Notes under the pieces: model-generated
The model's database searches: none
What the model was told of the DNA's origin: nothing
Seen by the model: the letters and a program-made list of their open reading frames with translations, nothing else
From: Xanthostigma xanthostigma
Lineage: Eukaryota; Arthropoda; Insecta; Raphidioptera; Raphidiidae
Assembly (NCBI GenBank): GCA_963575645.1
Contig: OY754465.1
Location: 43,550,401 to 43,614,400 of the forward strand
Reading direction: 5' to 3'
DNA length: 64,000 bases
Shown here: positions 22,514 to 34,018 of the stretch, piece after piece
How positions within the stretch are numbered: the first letter of the stretch is position 1
Layout of the letters: every line of letters starts with the position of its first letter
Program-made: the position numbers and the translations under genes

Positions 22514-23283
22514 ACCACGATAACTCTCGACAGACTAAATCGATTTAAACGAAATTTGGTCCACATGTTGGAATCCATCATCGCAAGAAGCCTATTTAAA
22601 ATGGGCCCGATCGGGCCATTTTAAGGGGGGTATTTAGGGGTTGAAAAATGTTTTTGGGCCCAAAAATACGGAAAAAATTCTCAGAATCACTTCAAATTTG
22701 AAATTTAACCCTTTAGTAATTATTGAAATGTGCTGCTAAAATTTAAATAAAATCGGCCCGACAGGACCGGACTTACAAATTTTATGAAAACGCAAGTTTA
22801 CTGATATGGATTTACATACTGAAGGGTGTATATAATTTGGTACAGATGTTGAATTGGTATGTAGTATTGAAATTAAGTAAAAAAATGTTGTTTTAAGGGG
22901 TGTATTAGAGGGTAATTTTTTTTATTTTGTCCAAAAACAAAGTTAAGTTCATACAATAGAGCCACACTGCTTATAAAAGCAAATACACTATATTGTCGGC
23001 AGGGTTTCGCACTGCGACCCGAGTTTTTTATTATATTAAATTACAGCGGTAACCCTAGTTACGAGTATAAATACGCATGAGAAATTTTTTCCTCCCGCCG
23101 TTCTCACTGGGAGTAAATGTCAATCTTTCGTTCCTGCTGACGAAAGTACGTACTTTCGAGCGGATATGAAGAAAAATCGTAGGTATACACCACACGGGCC
23201 TTAAAAGTTGAAATCTCGGCCCTGCGCGTCATGAGCCCGAGACGAAATTCAACTTTCGGCCCTTGTGATGTAATATACTATTT
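22184..23283. repeat. Dispersed repeat with TTTTTCTTCATACC ends, copy 2, carrying an insertion
   Basis: The left end TTTTTCTTCATACCTCGATC at about 22184 and the GATATGAAGAAAAATCG and GGCCCTTGTGATGTAATATA right part match copies 20484 and 50471. The middle (about 22270-23090) is unrelated and contains a TA microsatellite and GGGCCCGATCGGGCC palindrome. It is probably a second element inserted in the first. Confidence 0.6.
22390..22508. repeat. TA microsatellite
   Basis: About 119 bp of TA/AT dinucleotides with a few TG interruptions. It produces alternating Tyr-Ile ORFs on both strands, which are artefacts. Confidence 0.95.
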
Positions 23284-23309
23284 ATGGGTAACATCGATTG
23301 AAAATGTAA

Positions 23310-23465
23310 GGGGTCATTCAAGTATAACGTAAGCAGAATTTTAGTAAATTTTTACCCCCCCTCCCCCGTTGTCAGAAAAAGTATACAAAATAAAGCATTG
23401 TAAGTAAGCAACATAAGCTAAGCAAAGACCTCTCCCCTTTTTTTACGTAATACTTGAATGACCCC
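23310..23465. mobile_element. MITE with GGGGTCATTCAAGTAT ends, copy 2
   Basis: GGGGTCATTCAAGTATAACG and ...CGTAATACTTGAATGACCCC are inverted. TAA flanks both sides (23307-23309, 23466-23468), a 3-bp duplication. It is shorter than copy 4923-5187 (156 versus 265 bp). Confidence 0.8.
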
Positions 23466-23503
23466 TAATTAACGTGTCGCAATCTACGTATACCGTCTAT
23501 ATA

Positions 23504-23900
23504 AACAAAATTATAAATGCTCGTTTGTTCAAAATCTTACATTTCCGAAATTTCTTCACCGATTGCTTTGAAACTTTGACGCCATGTTGCAATTGAATAC
23601 GTGCGTGTTTTTATATAGCAGGTGAAAATATGTTTTTCTTTTAAAACAGCGCCATCTGTTGGACGTTAAAGCGACACACGTTATACTAAATATTTTACGG
23701 CAATGGGAACGTCATCTGTTGAATACAGAGCCGTCTGTTGGACGTTTATCAGATTGAGCCACTCCATTAACGCCTGTAGAACATTAGCTAAGGTGGCGGC
23801 GAGGCAGAACAGTTGCTTCGTAACCTAAAGACCGTAGATTCGTTTCCGGCGGTCGATGTCATTATTATTTTTGTTTTTATTTTTAGACATTTTGTAGTGT
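23504..23900 (+). repeat. SINE-like element with tRNA-related segment
   Basis: 23787-23860 reads GCTAAGGTGGCGGCGAGG ... CGTAACC ... GTAGATTCGTTTCCGGC, which aligns with the tRNA-like segment on the minus strand of 46660-46733 and retains A-box- and B-box-like blocks. The upstream part has CAGCGCCATCTGTTGGACG repeated as GAGCCGTCTGTTGGACG. It is too degenerate to be a functional tRNA. Confidence 0.5.
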
Positions 23901-24180
23901 GTAGTGTAAAATACACAGTCTTTTTTATAAGCAATAAATGATTTTGTAATGCAAGTATTTAAACACATTACCCTCCTTCAGGTGCAGTAGGGTAAAAAAT
24001 CGCATTACCTTGCAAATAAGCACATAGTGACTTCAATGCATGCATAGAACAGAAACCCCTATATATTATTATTAAAATAGATGATCATATAAACGTAGGG
24101 ATATCAAAATTTTAGAGAGACAACAAGTCAATATCTATTTTATGTAACAATATAACATTAGAATGTATAGTTAGCATACC

Positions 24181-24625
24181 TTAAGGCCGCTGCACACGAG
24201 GCTAGAAACGCTGCTAGATTCCTTGCTAAAATTGCCTACTAGTTTTCTAGCGCTGGTTTTCTTGATTGCTGTTAAGTGCTCGCTTCACACGAGACTATTT
24301 TTCAAGCTTGTTTTGTGGATAGATCTGATGCGCGCGCAGTGACAGTTCTAATATAAACACAGAGCAAAACGCGTCTGAATGAAGCCATGTTGGTTTGTGG
24401 GCGTTTGTTCAAGTGCCCGCGTGACAAGACACTGCTTCCTGATTGGTTCTTGCTCATACCTAGCAGCAGATCTATAGCAGGGAAGATAGTCCCTGTTCTA
24501 ATTTTAAAATCTATCTTCTGAGCTAGCAGGCCAGTCCGCAGTGACGTCATTTCCAGCTTCGTACCCAGCCTACCGGCTAGCAGAACCCCTAGCAGCATTT
24601 TTAGCCTCGTGTGCAGCGGCCTTAA
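24181..24625. mobile_element. TTAA-type MITE, best-preserved copy
   Basis: TTAA, then GGCCGCTGCACACGAGGCT at the left; GCCTCGTGTGCAGCGGCC, then TTAA at the right (19-bp perfect inverted repeats). The TTAA flanks match piggyBac-type target sites. At 445 bp it is non-coding; the 111-codon ORF inside is not conserved in the other copies. It defines the family with copies at 569, 14690 and 39022. Confidence 0.85.
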
Positions 24626-24639
24626 TATTTTACACACCC

Positions 24640-24904
24640 TTTTGAGACGGAAGAGCCAAAATTGACAATTTATAACATTTTACAGTTTTTAAAGAGCCAC
24701 TAAAAAATTTCGTGTCAATATTTTAGTATTTGCATAGGTATATATATTTGATTAAAATAAACGACTCAAACGTGGATCGATTGCATAATATTTTTTAGGA
24801 GTTTTTATAATAAAATAATTAATTTTGGCGTATAGAACTGGAGAGCCACAACTTACATCGAAAGAACCACATGTAGCTCGCGAGCCGCAGGTTGCCGACC
24901 ACTG
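24640..24904. mobile_element. hAT-like remnant, right end only
   Basis: The right end GCGAGCCGCAGGTTGCCGAC CACTG, with AAAGAGCCAC and GAGAGCCACAACTTACATCG repeats, is typical of hAT termini. The left end is not recognisable and no flanking duplication is seen. Confidence 0.45.
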
Positions 24905-25050
24905 GCCTAGGCAAAAACTAGTTTGTCCTGAAATCGAGTTTGGCCGGTAACACATACCTACATTCGACCGAATTCGAAGTTCAGTAAACCCTGCCGAAAT
25001 TCAGTGTCTCCCAATGTGAACCGAATTTAGGTGCATCTCCAGTTGATATT

Positions 25051-25162
25051 AAGTTTGTTCCAAACAGCCAGCAAACGGTAATGATACCATCACCCGCATG
25101 CGCAGTAGCTAAAACGAAGCTGTTAGTGACGGTTTCATTACCGTTTGCTTTGGAACAAACTT
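25051..25162. mobile_element. Small MITE (112 bp)
   Basis: The ends AAGTTTGTTCCAAA and TTTGGAACAAACTT are inverted, and the arms continue inward with GCAAACGGTAATGATACC versus GGTTTCATTACCGTTTGC. ATT on both sides may be a 3-bp duplication. Confidence 0.65.
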
Positions 25163-25183
25163 ATTATATGTGTTGATTTAGAT

Positions 25184-25712
25184 CAGTGGTCTATATCGAC
25201 ACCCAGGGGTTGACGACAACTTGCAAGGGGTCCATGTCAGGGGGAAAAAAATTGGGGGTCAATGAAATGGAAATGGGGGTCAACGATAGTGAATCTCCTA
25301 ACAAAAAAAAGAAACAAACTGGACATCGTTAACCGAAGAGATTTAAGATTAAATCTAACTAAATTGATGCCAAATGTCGAAAATTTATTATTAAAGCATC
25401 AGGTTCATCCTTCACACTAAAAGCATTTATTTTTTGCTTAGTTATTTTATGTAACAGAAATTAAATTTTAATTTGGTTTGTTTTAATTTGAATCTAATTA
25501 ATAAATGTACAAAACTAAACATTTCACACTATATTTCACTACCGTTATAAATTTAAATCGTTCAAAGTGAGTAGCACTATACCGGTTGTCAAAAATACAT
25601 TTGAAATTAATGAATTTGCAAAAAATCAATATCAGATAAGCAGGGGGTCTACCCAAAACCGAAAAACGTGGCAAGTGGTCTACGATCAGACAAAAAAGTT
25701 TGGGAACCTCTG
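25184..25712. mobile_element. hAT-type MITE with perfect 8-bp duplication
   Basis: It starts CAGTGGTCTATATCG and ends ...GGGAACCTCTG. The flanks 25176-25183 and 25713-25720 are both ATTTAGAT. A reverse copy at 48837-49304 shares GGTCTATATCG, CTTGCAAGGGGTCCATG and the AT-rich core. Relative to that copy, the left end here has lost about 12 bp between two CAGTG/AGTG words. Confidence 0.85.
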
Positions 25713-25720
25713 ATTTAGAT

Positions 25721-26261
25721 TCTAGAATCTAGACCCTGTGCGCCGCAGTACGTGTTCGGCTTTAATGTTGCACTTCGGACAAATCAGAATTATTTACCGG
25801 GTTGCATTATTCGCAGTGTGTTATTTTTGATCAGGCAACAGTTTTGTTTCTGTTCGAAGTAAACACACTCATAACGTGTTTTGTTTTTAACTGTAATATT
25901 TTGGGTCAAAATACTTTTTATACGGAAATATTGTTAATCTGATTTGCCGTGACAGACAAAATTACGTTGAAAACTGAAAACACAAATTCTGACGACAAAA
26001 CGTGACGGTTGTGCTTCGACGAATGTTTGCAATGTTCACATTTTGTATTTCATATGCATCGTGATCATCTAGATATTTTGAGCGGAACCGCGGAAAAAGA
26101 TTTTTGAAGAAATTGGAAATTTGCGATAGGAGTACAGTATTATTAGATATATTATGCTTAAAGTCGAAAGTGTTGACCTACGTAGTTAATCTATTTTTTT
26201 TTAAATGTGCATTTTTTTGTCCGAAAACTTTCAGCGTCCTCCCCTTGACCGATTTTGATAT
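25721..26261. other. Unassigned intergenic sequence
   Basis: No feature recognised. Confidence 0.35.
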
Positions 26262-26605
26262 TTTTACCATTCCAACTCCGCAAGTGCTAATTTACGTCAT
26301 AGTTCAGTTTTCAACAATTTACAATTTTTTTTTCATTATGAGTTCTCTCGAGTTCAAAAAACATAGTTTTGAAAAGTCTGTTCGTCTGTTTGTGAGGAAG
26401 ATATAGGTCAAACAACTGAACGGATCGAAGTCAAATTTTAATAGGATGTTTGACACATAGAGATAGAGCCCTATTGTTTTGGGGGAAAATCGATGCATGC
26501 GCAGAAGAGAGGTGCTATTACGTTGTTTTTTCCTATTATAATGGCTGTACGGTTTATTATATTCCATTCATTTTTTAAAGAAAGTTTTGTAAAAATGTTT
26601 TTTTC
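26262..26605 (-). repeat. Dispersed repeat family (ATTCCAGCC end), truncated copy
   Basis: This is the reverse-orientation match of the distal half of 2210-2862 (ACCATTCCAAC, GAGTTCAAAAAACATAGTTT, GCCCTATTGTTTT, GCATGCGCAGAAGAGA). The proximal half is missing or too diverged. Confidence 0.6.
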
Positions 26606-27853
26606 TTAAGGTTTCTAAAGTTTAGTAAATGTTTTGAAAATAAAAAAAATTGGGCGACGTTGGGATCTAAGTTACCCGGAGACGAATCGAACAAAAAACA
26701 GTTTTTTAAAATCGATTTAAGGCGTTTGAGCTGTACACGTGTCACAAAAAAGCGTGGCATATAGATTCACAGACAAAGCGAGTGCATATAGGTTCTTCCA
26801 GCTATTGCTTGGGTCGCGCCTCAAATCAGCGGTTGGTTTTGTTCTGCTTTGGCTAAATATTACATATGAAACCATGAAAAGCAAATATCCTAATATTTAT
26901 AACTAGCAGGTAACCGTGTCACAGCATGCATAAATAGAATTTTTATTTTATTCTCGCGACAAGTTTTTGAACCTGTGCTGCGCAGTTTATTCCCTAGGCC
27001 TAGGTTAATGACATAGTTATAGAAACATAGGTCTTGTCCAATAAAAATGTCAAATTTCGTGATCGTCTTTCTGTGTCGACAGTCAACTTCCTTGTTAGAG
27101 TGTCTCGTCTTATCTAATCTTTGATGGATTTATAAAAAACTCTCGCCCCCAAATTAGAATGACATAACATATAGGTGTCTGGTTCTGGCATGATTTGAAC
27201 CGTAAAGTTAAGTCACTTAAAGAGATTAAATGAAATTAAAACCAACATTAATTTTGTGTTTTTATTTGAAACCTGTCACTTTCAGAGACTGTGACGGTAT
27301 GGCAGCGAAAATTTCCGAGAAGTGATTCGTTCTTTTCTTAGCCTCGGTTTTTATAACATATTCTTACTTCAGAAGTTGTCGCCTTTAGTAAAAGAAAGTC
27401 ATTACGGGAACGAATCCGGGGATGGGGAATCCTAGCTCACGTAATATAAGAAGGTACTTCGATGCACCTGATTGACAGTGCCGTTTCTTTTCATTGCTGT
27501 GAAAAATAAACTACCGAGTGACCCATGCACCTACTGACGAATCTATAAGTCTTTTTGAAATGCATTTTAAATTTAAAAATAAAGCGTTTTTGCCTAGAGT
27601 TGAAAAAAAGGAGTAGAAAAGTATGCAAAATTATTAATTACTGTTAAGGCGGGTGAGAACAACTCATAAGCCATCAAAATTCAAACGACTACGATTTTGG
27701 TACCTCGATGTCTGTTGGAACAAAAGATAACCTTTCGTGAAAAAGTGAATAATTCGGGTATCCTACTATGGACACAAAAAAAAAGTTTAAATAGTTTTTC
27801 GTTCAACATGATTTTTTTTTAAATGACAAAATTTATTTTTTTTTACATTGTGG
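26606..27853. other. Unassigned intergenic sequence
   Basis: 27415-27450 contains a possible tRNA B-box-like block on the minus strand (GGATTCGTTCCCG), too little to call. Nothing else is recognised. Confidence 0.3.
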
Positions 27854-28081
27854 AAGTCTCCATTTTTTTCTCTATAAATTCATATAAAATTTTCATAAGA
27901 GTGCATAAGAAAATATTCGAGAAAACCGTTATCACTCCACACATATGTAAATTATTAATAATAATTAATTTTTACTGTGTATTTAATTAATAAATTGATA
28001 GTGTTTTTCTCGAATATTTTCTTATGTTACCTTATAAAAATTTTAGGTATATGAATTTATAGAGAAAAAAATAGAGATTTC
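27854..28081. repeat. AT-rich hairpin repeat
   Basis: The arms of about 72 and 79 bp (27854-27925 and 28003-28081) are inverted with a few gaps. The left arm carries TTTTTTTCTCTATAAATTCA and AGAAAATATTCGAGAAAA. The loop is pure AT (TTAATAATAATTAATTTTT). Confidence 0.7.
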
Positions 28082-28940
28082 AAAAATAAAAAAAATATAC
28101 GTTGCCATTTGAAAAAAAAGCATACGTAGATACACTTCTAGTTGAGTTAAGTACAAAAAAATATACCTACCTCAGCAGTTTCCGATAGTAAATCTCGAGT
28201 TGTAAGTTGAACAAAAATCTATAACATTTGGTAACATTTTACTGAATAGACACTTACGATTTTGGCGAATTTTTGCATCACTATCGACACCACTCCGTTA
28301 TCTTTTTTTTTTTTAGGGAACTTCCCCCCTATCCCTTCCTCTTTTCACTACGCAAAATTAACACCATCGCATCGACATCACTTCGTTATTGTGTTTTGTA
28401 TCTAGTAGAATACAGAATTATTCACTATTACCACTTTCGGCGAACACTCTGTATTACATGCTTAGCTGAAAAAAAACTGTTCAGTAAGTATAATATATTG
28501 AGAAAATACTGCACAAATTTTAGACCGAAATATTAAATATTTACAAAGCTGTAGCGTATAGTCGAGAGCTGCAACGGTCTTACGGTAAGACTTTTACCTG
28601 CACTTACCTCTCAATTGTTATCACGTCACTCTTATACTCTCGCAGAGTAGAGCAGTAAAATTAGCAGAAAACGATGCATTTGAAGAAACGGAAGGTTTAC
28701 ATGCACCGGGCATAGCTGATTAGTGTAAATATACATTTTTATTTTTTTTGTAAGAAATCTGAAATCAAAACTTTAAACTTAGTTCCGAAATAGGGTGATT
28801 TATGCAGCGTTTGCACATCCCTACCGACTTAAGTAAGATCGGTGGGTGTGTGTGTGTGTTTACTGTATTTATAGGTACTATACACGCGCGCTTTAAGTAG
28901 AAAAGAGCGGGGATATGCGAGGGGACTTAAGCGTTTATAA
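28082..28940. other. Unassigned sequence with a GT microsatellite
   Basis: 28843-28860 is a short GT run. The 87-codon ORF at 28273 begins in AT-rich noise. No gene recognised. Confidence 0.35.
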
Positions 28941-29505
28941 CACGGTCTTTATTGGCTGGCCGAGCCAGAAACAGAACGACCGTCGCGCTGTTCAGCGCAC
29001 AAACGTGACGTGACGAACGAACGAATCCATGTGAAAATTATTATTATTATTTATTTATTGAAACGAATTATTATTTTACGAATTCAATGTCAATTGTTGC
29101 ACTTTATGCATAATTTATCAAAGTAAATAGTGGGATAGAAATCATATTGATTTTTGTCTAGGAAAGTTCTCGAGTGCCAAATTTTCTGACTCGTGTTTTG
29201 GATATTTTTGTCGTACATCGCGACTTGAAATTTCCAAATAAGTGTTTTTAAAGTGCAAACACGAGACTGGGACGTTGCATGTTTGAAATTAAAATAACTC
29301 AACATATTGCAATATAGCTGTGCGATTGAAAATAAACTGCGGTAACGTTGCCAACTTATAAAATTCCGAGATTCTTTTTTCGAGAGCGTTTTATTTAGGT
29401 TTACGTGAATATTGTGATCAGTGTATTTAATTAAATCAAATTAATCCTTGTGTTCAGATTTGACATTTGTAGTGAATAAACCCAATCGTACTTAAAATTG
29501 ATAGT
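28941..29505 (+). promoter_or_regulatory. Putative promoter and 5' UTR of the second exon
   Basis: 28960-29030 is a CpG-rich island (GACCGTCGCGCTGTTCAGCG, GTGACGTGACGAACGAACGA) in AT-rich surroundings. GTGATCAGTG at about 29414 is an initiator-like word 90 bp upstream of the ATG at 29506. Motif-based inference only. Confidence 0.35.
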
Positions 29506-29577
29506 ATGGTCGTGAGTAAAATAGCAATGCCGGCTCAACCGAACGTCAACGCAAGAAGAATGTTTTTCACGAAAAAG
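29506..29577 (+). CDS. Putative first coding exon (24 codons), unknown protein
   Basis: The ATG at 29506 lies in AGTATGG (A at -3, G at +4), a strong context. The frame starts MVVSKIAMPAQPN, has a second Met at codon 8, and ends RRMFFTKK. It then meets AAG|GTAATT at 29577/29578, a good donor in phase 0. Unspliced it would run 11 more codons into AT-rich intron-like sequence. The exon is richer in CpG (CCGGCTCAACCGAACGTC) than its flanks. A CpG-rich upstream region and an initiator-like word support a start of transcription. The peptide is basic and not recognised. It shares strand and splice phase with 3827-3916, so both may be alternative first exons of the same long-intron gene. No downstream exon was found in the window. 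Confidence 0.5.
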
Positions 29578-29827
29578 GTAATTTACGTTTGTTCAATTTT
29601 CTATTTATAAACATAAACATCTTCAGCCAATTCACGTTCTTTAAAATTGCATTGCAAAAACCTTGTGTTGATAACAAATGTGTTGACAAAAAAAATGTCA
29701 TTCTATAAATAGGCAAAAAAAAGTATATGCAATGTGCATTGTACATTCCCATTGATACCTACTGCGTGTCTTTTTGGTTCAGTGTTGCTATAAATTATTT
29801 TAAGTCAGAGGCGATTTTCAGCTAAAA

Positions 29828-31060
29828 AATTCCAGCCAATTGGGCGACAGGACCATTCCAACTTCAAAAATATTGACATTTCATTTAGTATAATGAAGAG
29901 AATAAAATTTCTAATATCGCGTGAGGTGACGCGGGTAATGGCTAGAATTCAATAATTTGCTATTCGTTGCTATGGTTACCTAATAAATATGTTTCACGTC
30001 ATGTAAAAATTAATCAAAGCATGCTTAACTAGTTTATTCCTGACAGATCTACGAAATAAAGAATAGCTGTTTTTTTTATTTTCAAAATATTTCCGAAACT
30101 ATAGAGTTCAGGAAAAAAATTTAACAAAACTTTCTTGAAAAAATTAATGGAATAATAAATCATTACGGGAAGTATCCCATTATTATATATAACACAACGT
30201 TATAGCATAATATATCTGCTTTGCGCATACGCCGATTTTCCCCATAAACAATAGGACTCTTCATATTTACATATAAAATATCCTCCCAAAATTTTGTTTC
30301 AATCCAGCGTTGCCAGTTTTTTTTTTGCCAAGTCGAGATTTTGGAACTCTTTGAGTGAAAACAGCGGGATTCTTTCGTCGAAAGCGGGACATAGTAAAAA
30401 TACGTATATAATCAGAAGTTTTCAAATATATGTTTCTATTTGAATTAAAATTACGTTTGCGTGACAATAGATAGCAAAAATAGCCATAGAAAATGTATTT
30501 TAATAAAAATATAATATTTTAATCAGATTTACCCTATCGTTAAATAATAGTTGAGTCTTATTCGTCTTCAGAATAAAAAAAAAAAAAAAAAAACAGAAAT
30601 CAAAAAAGTTTTATTCATTAGAAAAATATGGCGTTTCAAACAATAGTCTGTGGAGTGAGTGTTACAAATTGCAATTTACAATAAGAGAATAATTTTTTAT
30701 AAGAATTACTTATTCATGATATTTCTGTGAAGATTTAACTTCTTTTAAAGTTATCCCCGAAAAGCGGGACATTTAATTTTTATTTAAAAATCGGGACGTC
30801 CCACCAAAATCGGGACGTCTGGCAACGCTGTTTCAATCCGTTAATGATGTTTAACCTGTATCGTGTTCACAGACTAACAGACGCACAGAGTTTTTCCAAA
30901 AATATGTTTTTTGGATTCGGGGGACCTCAAAACGAAAAGATATTGTAATTTTGAGAAGTGATTTTTACCTAAGTTAGTACCATTCTCCTGTGGGTTGGAA
31001 TGGTAAAAGAAAGCGCTACAAACGTTGACATGTAAAATTGAGACGATCAATATTTTATGT
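29828..31060 (+). repeat. Dispersed repeat family (ATTCCAGCC end), copy with nested hAT
   Basis: It begins AATTCCAGCCAATTGGGCGA and ends near GTTGGAATGGTAAAAG. It is homologous to 2210-2862 and 46026-46650 throughout. It is interrupted at AATTTTGTTTCAATC by the hAT element at 30305-30830 and then continues as TTTCAATCCGTTAATG. Confidence 0.8.
30305..30830. mobile_element. hAT-type MITE nested in the dispersed repeat
   Basis: The ends are CAGCGTTGCCAG and ...GTCTGGCAACGCTG. The flanks 30297-30304 and 30831-30838 are both TTTCAATC, present once in the uninterrupted copies (for example near 2689). It has repeated GCGGGAC and CGGGACGTC words near both ends and an A-run at 30577. It is 526 bp and non-coding. 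Confidence 0.9.
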
Positions 31061-31071
31061 TCATCCATACT

Positions 31072-31260
31072 AATATTATAAATGCGAAAGTCTGTTTATC
31101 TGTCTGTTACCTTTTCACGCCCAAACCACTGAACAGATTTCGATAAAATTTGCCAAGGAGATAAATTACATCCTGAGGAAGGACATAGGCTACCTTTTGT
31201 CATTAAAAAAAACCTCTGAAGAGGATGAAATGGGGGATGAAAGTTTGTAAAAGCAAAAAG
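31072..31260 (+). repeat. Short retroposon of the ATATTATAAATGCGAAAG type
   Basis: It begins ACTAATATTATAAATGCGAA followed by GTCTGTTTATCTGTCTG and an AAACCACTGAACAGATTTC block, the usual layout of a very common lepidopteran/insect short retroposon. Confidence 0.5.
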
Positions 31261-31929
31261 ACAATATATTTTTTTAATAAAATAACAAAAACCAATTATC
31301 TAGCTCGGGGAATCTCGCATCTTGGTTTCATAAATGCGCACATAACCTTACGAAAACGATTCGCGCGCTTTCGTACATAATCGGTTAATTCATGTAATAT
31401 CAGGTAGCTTGAAATAAATCATGTCGAACTAAGTAGTATTTACCTAACGATAGAAAATCATGTCAAGTAGTTAAATTTTAAAAAGCTTGCTTGTCAAGTC
31501 AACTGGTTAGTAAAAACGTCAAGCTCTACATGACTTGGTGAATTCCTTGGCAGTTGGTGATCTAACAAAAGATATTTGATTTTTTTTAACTAGGTACCTA
31601 CCATCAAACTCCAGGCTCTTCTGGGCCTCCTATCAGTTTTTGTTTTGTTTTTTATGAAGTTTTTAATAAAAAAAAAGTATGATAAATATTTAGTTTTGAC
31701 TATGTTTTTATGAAGTACCTGCTTAAATAGTATAATTCAATATTAAAAAAATATATAAAAAACGTTCGGTTGGTGTGAGTTGTGGGTTATATACCTAATC
31801 ACCTATTAAACGACATAAGTAATTAACATTGTGGTCACAATGATAATTGTTGATAACTTTTTTATACTGTCTCTCAACAACTTCCTGTATTGTGTGAAGC
31901 GTGTGACAATATGTAGTGTAGAGGAAATC
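31261..31929. other. Unassigned intergenic sequence
   Basis: No feature recognised. Confidence 0.35.
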
Positions 31930-31999
31930 TGCCTAAAAAACATTGGGATCGTTCAATTTAATAGGAATTTTTGAAGAAGTTCTTCTTAGCGTAAGGATC
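31930..31999 (+). repeat. Direct repeat, copy 1
   Basis: TGCCTAAAAAACATTGGGAT ... GGAATTTTTGAAGAAGTTCT matches 32691-32762 (TGCCTAAAAAAAATTGGAAC ... GGAATTTTTGAGGAAGTTTT). The two lie about 760 bp apart and are probably ends of related retroposons. Confidence 0.55.
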
Positions 32000-32690
32000 A
32001 ATCTCACCGAAAACGTAAATATAAAAAATAGACCAAATTCGATACAAAGAAGCAGTAGGTTGGCGGTTTTGCCGAAAAAAGAAAGATTTAATATAAGACG
32101 CAAAAGTTTTTACTTGGCATATTTACATACACGAGTCATTTATTTATAATATGAAACATAAAAACATGCAGGTCTCGCTTCTTTTTTTCAGCTAAGCTTT
32201 ATAGAATTTTGTCCTTTTTTCACGTTTATGTTTTTGGTAGGATTTCAATATTTTTTTGTAAAGTTATATTCTTACTTATTCTACTTGGATTAAATAGTAT
32301 CGGGACACATAATGTTATCTATATGTACCATACTTCACTATAATTATAATATCGGCTAAACGCGAGTAGTCTTCAGACGACCGGTTGATGCATTCGGATC
32401 GATGCACCGGCTAGACGCTTATGAATTATGATGATCTATCAGTTAGTCAGTCAATGAATGTCCAAAATCGTGAATTTTGAGCAATCGTATCTTATAAACT
32501 ATTCCAACTAGACGCATGAAATTGGCAATACGGCTTCTTTATGGTAACCTTGACCCCCGTGGAAAAATCAGTTGTGTAACTAATGTAACTAGTCTCAGAG
32601 ATAAAGACGAGTCTAAAAGGGCTCGAAATGGTTCATGTAATAGCACAGTGCTTTGCGAGAACTTGGCCGGCACACTTCTTGCGCTAGATA

Positions 32691-32762
32691 TGCCTAAAAA
32701 AAATTGGAACTATTAAATTTAAAAGGAATTTTTGAGGAAGTTTTTTTAGAGGATGGATCAAT
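32691..32762 (+). repeat. Direct repeat, copy 2
   Basis: Partner of 31930-31999, with about 75-80 percent identity by eye. The preceding 32515-32690 (AACTAGACGCATGAAATTGG) looks like retroposon body. Confidence 0.55.
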
Positions 32763-32902
32763 AAAGCACATCAGCGATACTAATGTTATCGCTTTTGCAT
32801 TTAATTGTTAACGTTTCGAGATATGATACCTAGAATAATATCGGTTTCTAATAGTTAAAGAATTTTCGAAAGCGGTCCAGCAATTTTCGAATTTACTTCT
32901 TA

Positions 32903-32969
32903 CAAACAAATTTTCTCTCTTTATTATTATTCCTAATAGGAATAATAATAAAGAGAAAAAATGTGTTTG
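32903..32969. repeat. Short perfect hairpin
   Basis: CTCTTTATTATTATTCCT and AGGAATAATAATAAAGAG are directly opposed around a tiny loop (AATAGG overlap). The outer CAAACAAATTTT / AAAAATGTGTTTG continues the arms with mismatches. Confidence 0.75.
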
Positions 32970-32970
32970 C

Positions 32971-33501
32971 CCATATTCACCGAACACTATTAAAGATAGA
33001 AGTTACTGATCTTGGAACAACTTTATTCGTTAGAATAAAATTTACTTTTAATTCACCAAGCAAACTATCAGGTAGAAAAGTTAGTTAAAGAATAAATATA
33101 TATATTCGACCGATGGCGTTAGTGCAAACGTCAAAAAAAATTTCACAAAATAATAATGTTTCATCCTAACCCAATTGCACACAAAACTTCCACTAATTTT
33201 AATATTTTACAACTAGGTATACACTTCACAAAAGGTTAATAAACAGCACATAAATAAATTCACAAGAGCAACTGTAGAAATAATACTCTACGTTTATGGG
33301 TTAGGTATTTTGATCCAGCAGCCTTTATTATTTTATCAGCCGAATAAATATTTATACCCCCGAAATAAGACAGAATAGATTTATACCTGCAGTAAACATA
33401 ATTATGTTTGGTGAATTGAATTATCGCTATTTATACAGAGGAATAGTTACCTGAAGAACAAATGAACCGAATAAATAACTACTTATGTTCGGTGAATATG
33501 G
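32971..33501. mobile_element. MITE-like element with 16-bp perfect terminal inverted repeats
   Basis: CCATATTCACCGAACA (32971-32986) and TGTTCGGTGAATATGG (33486-33501). The 531-bp AT-rich interior also repeats GAATAAATA words and the subterminal TATGTTTGGTGAATTG (about 33402). No clear target duplication, superfamily unknown. Confidence 0.6.
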
Positions 33502-34018
33502 CGTATTCCTATAATAGTGAATTTGTAGAGGCAGTTTCCTCTATGCGTATGACGTATACGATTAATAATTATGAATATTGTACCGCATTTAATTGCATTA
33601 TCAGCACTACGGGTATCCTAACCACAATTAGTGTCGTCTAGCGTCTTTAATTTTTATATGTCATTTCTTGCGGAATTAGATTATTATTTAGTTGTAATAC
33701 AATCATTTTAAAGGAAACTACTACGCTACCAATACATGATTTGTACGAATAATATTTGTGATAACAATGTAGGGAAATTTGTAATTGTGTAATTGTCAGA
33801 TTCTGGGCTTTATAAATGCGGATGTCAAGTTATTTTATATTTTTTTCTCACATAATTGCGTCAACAAGGTGAATTGATAATTTACCAGAACTAAAGTTAT
33901 TTTAATTATAGATGTAATATTTCGATGAATGAAAAATGTATCTAATAAGTATTTATATAAATTGAGAGATCTATACCTACCTACTTTGTTGTGAAATGTG
34001 ATGTGATTATATTATTTA
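33502..34018. other. Unassigned AT-rich sequence
   Basis: No feature recognised. Confidence 0.4.

Noticed and set aside
22348-22624. ORFs of alternating Tyr-Ile on both strands
   Set aside because: Pure translation of the TA microsatellite.
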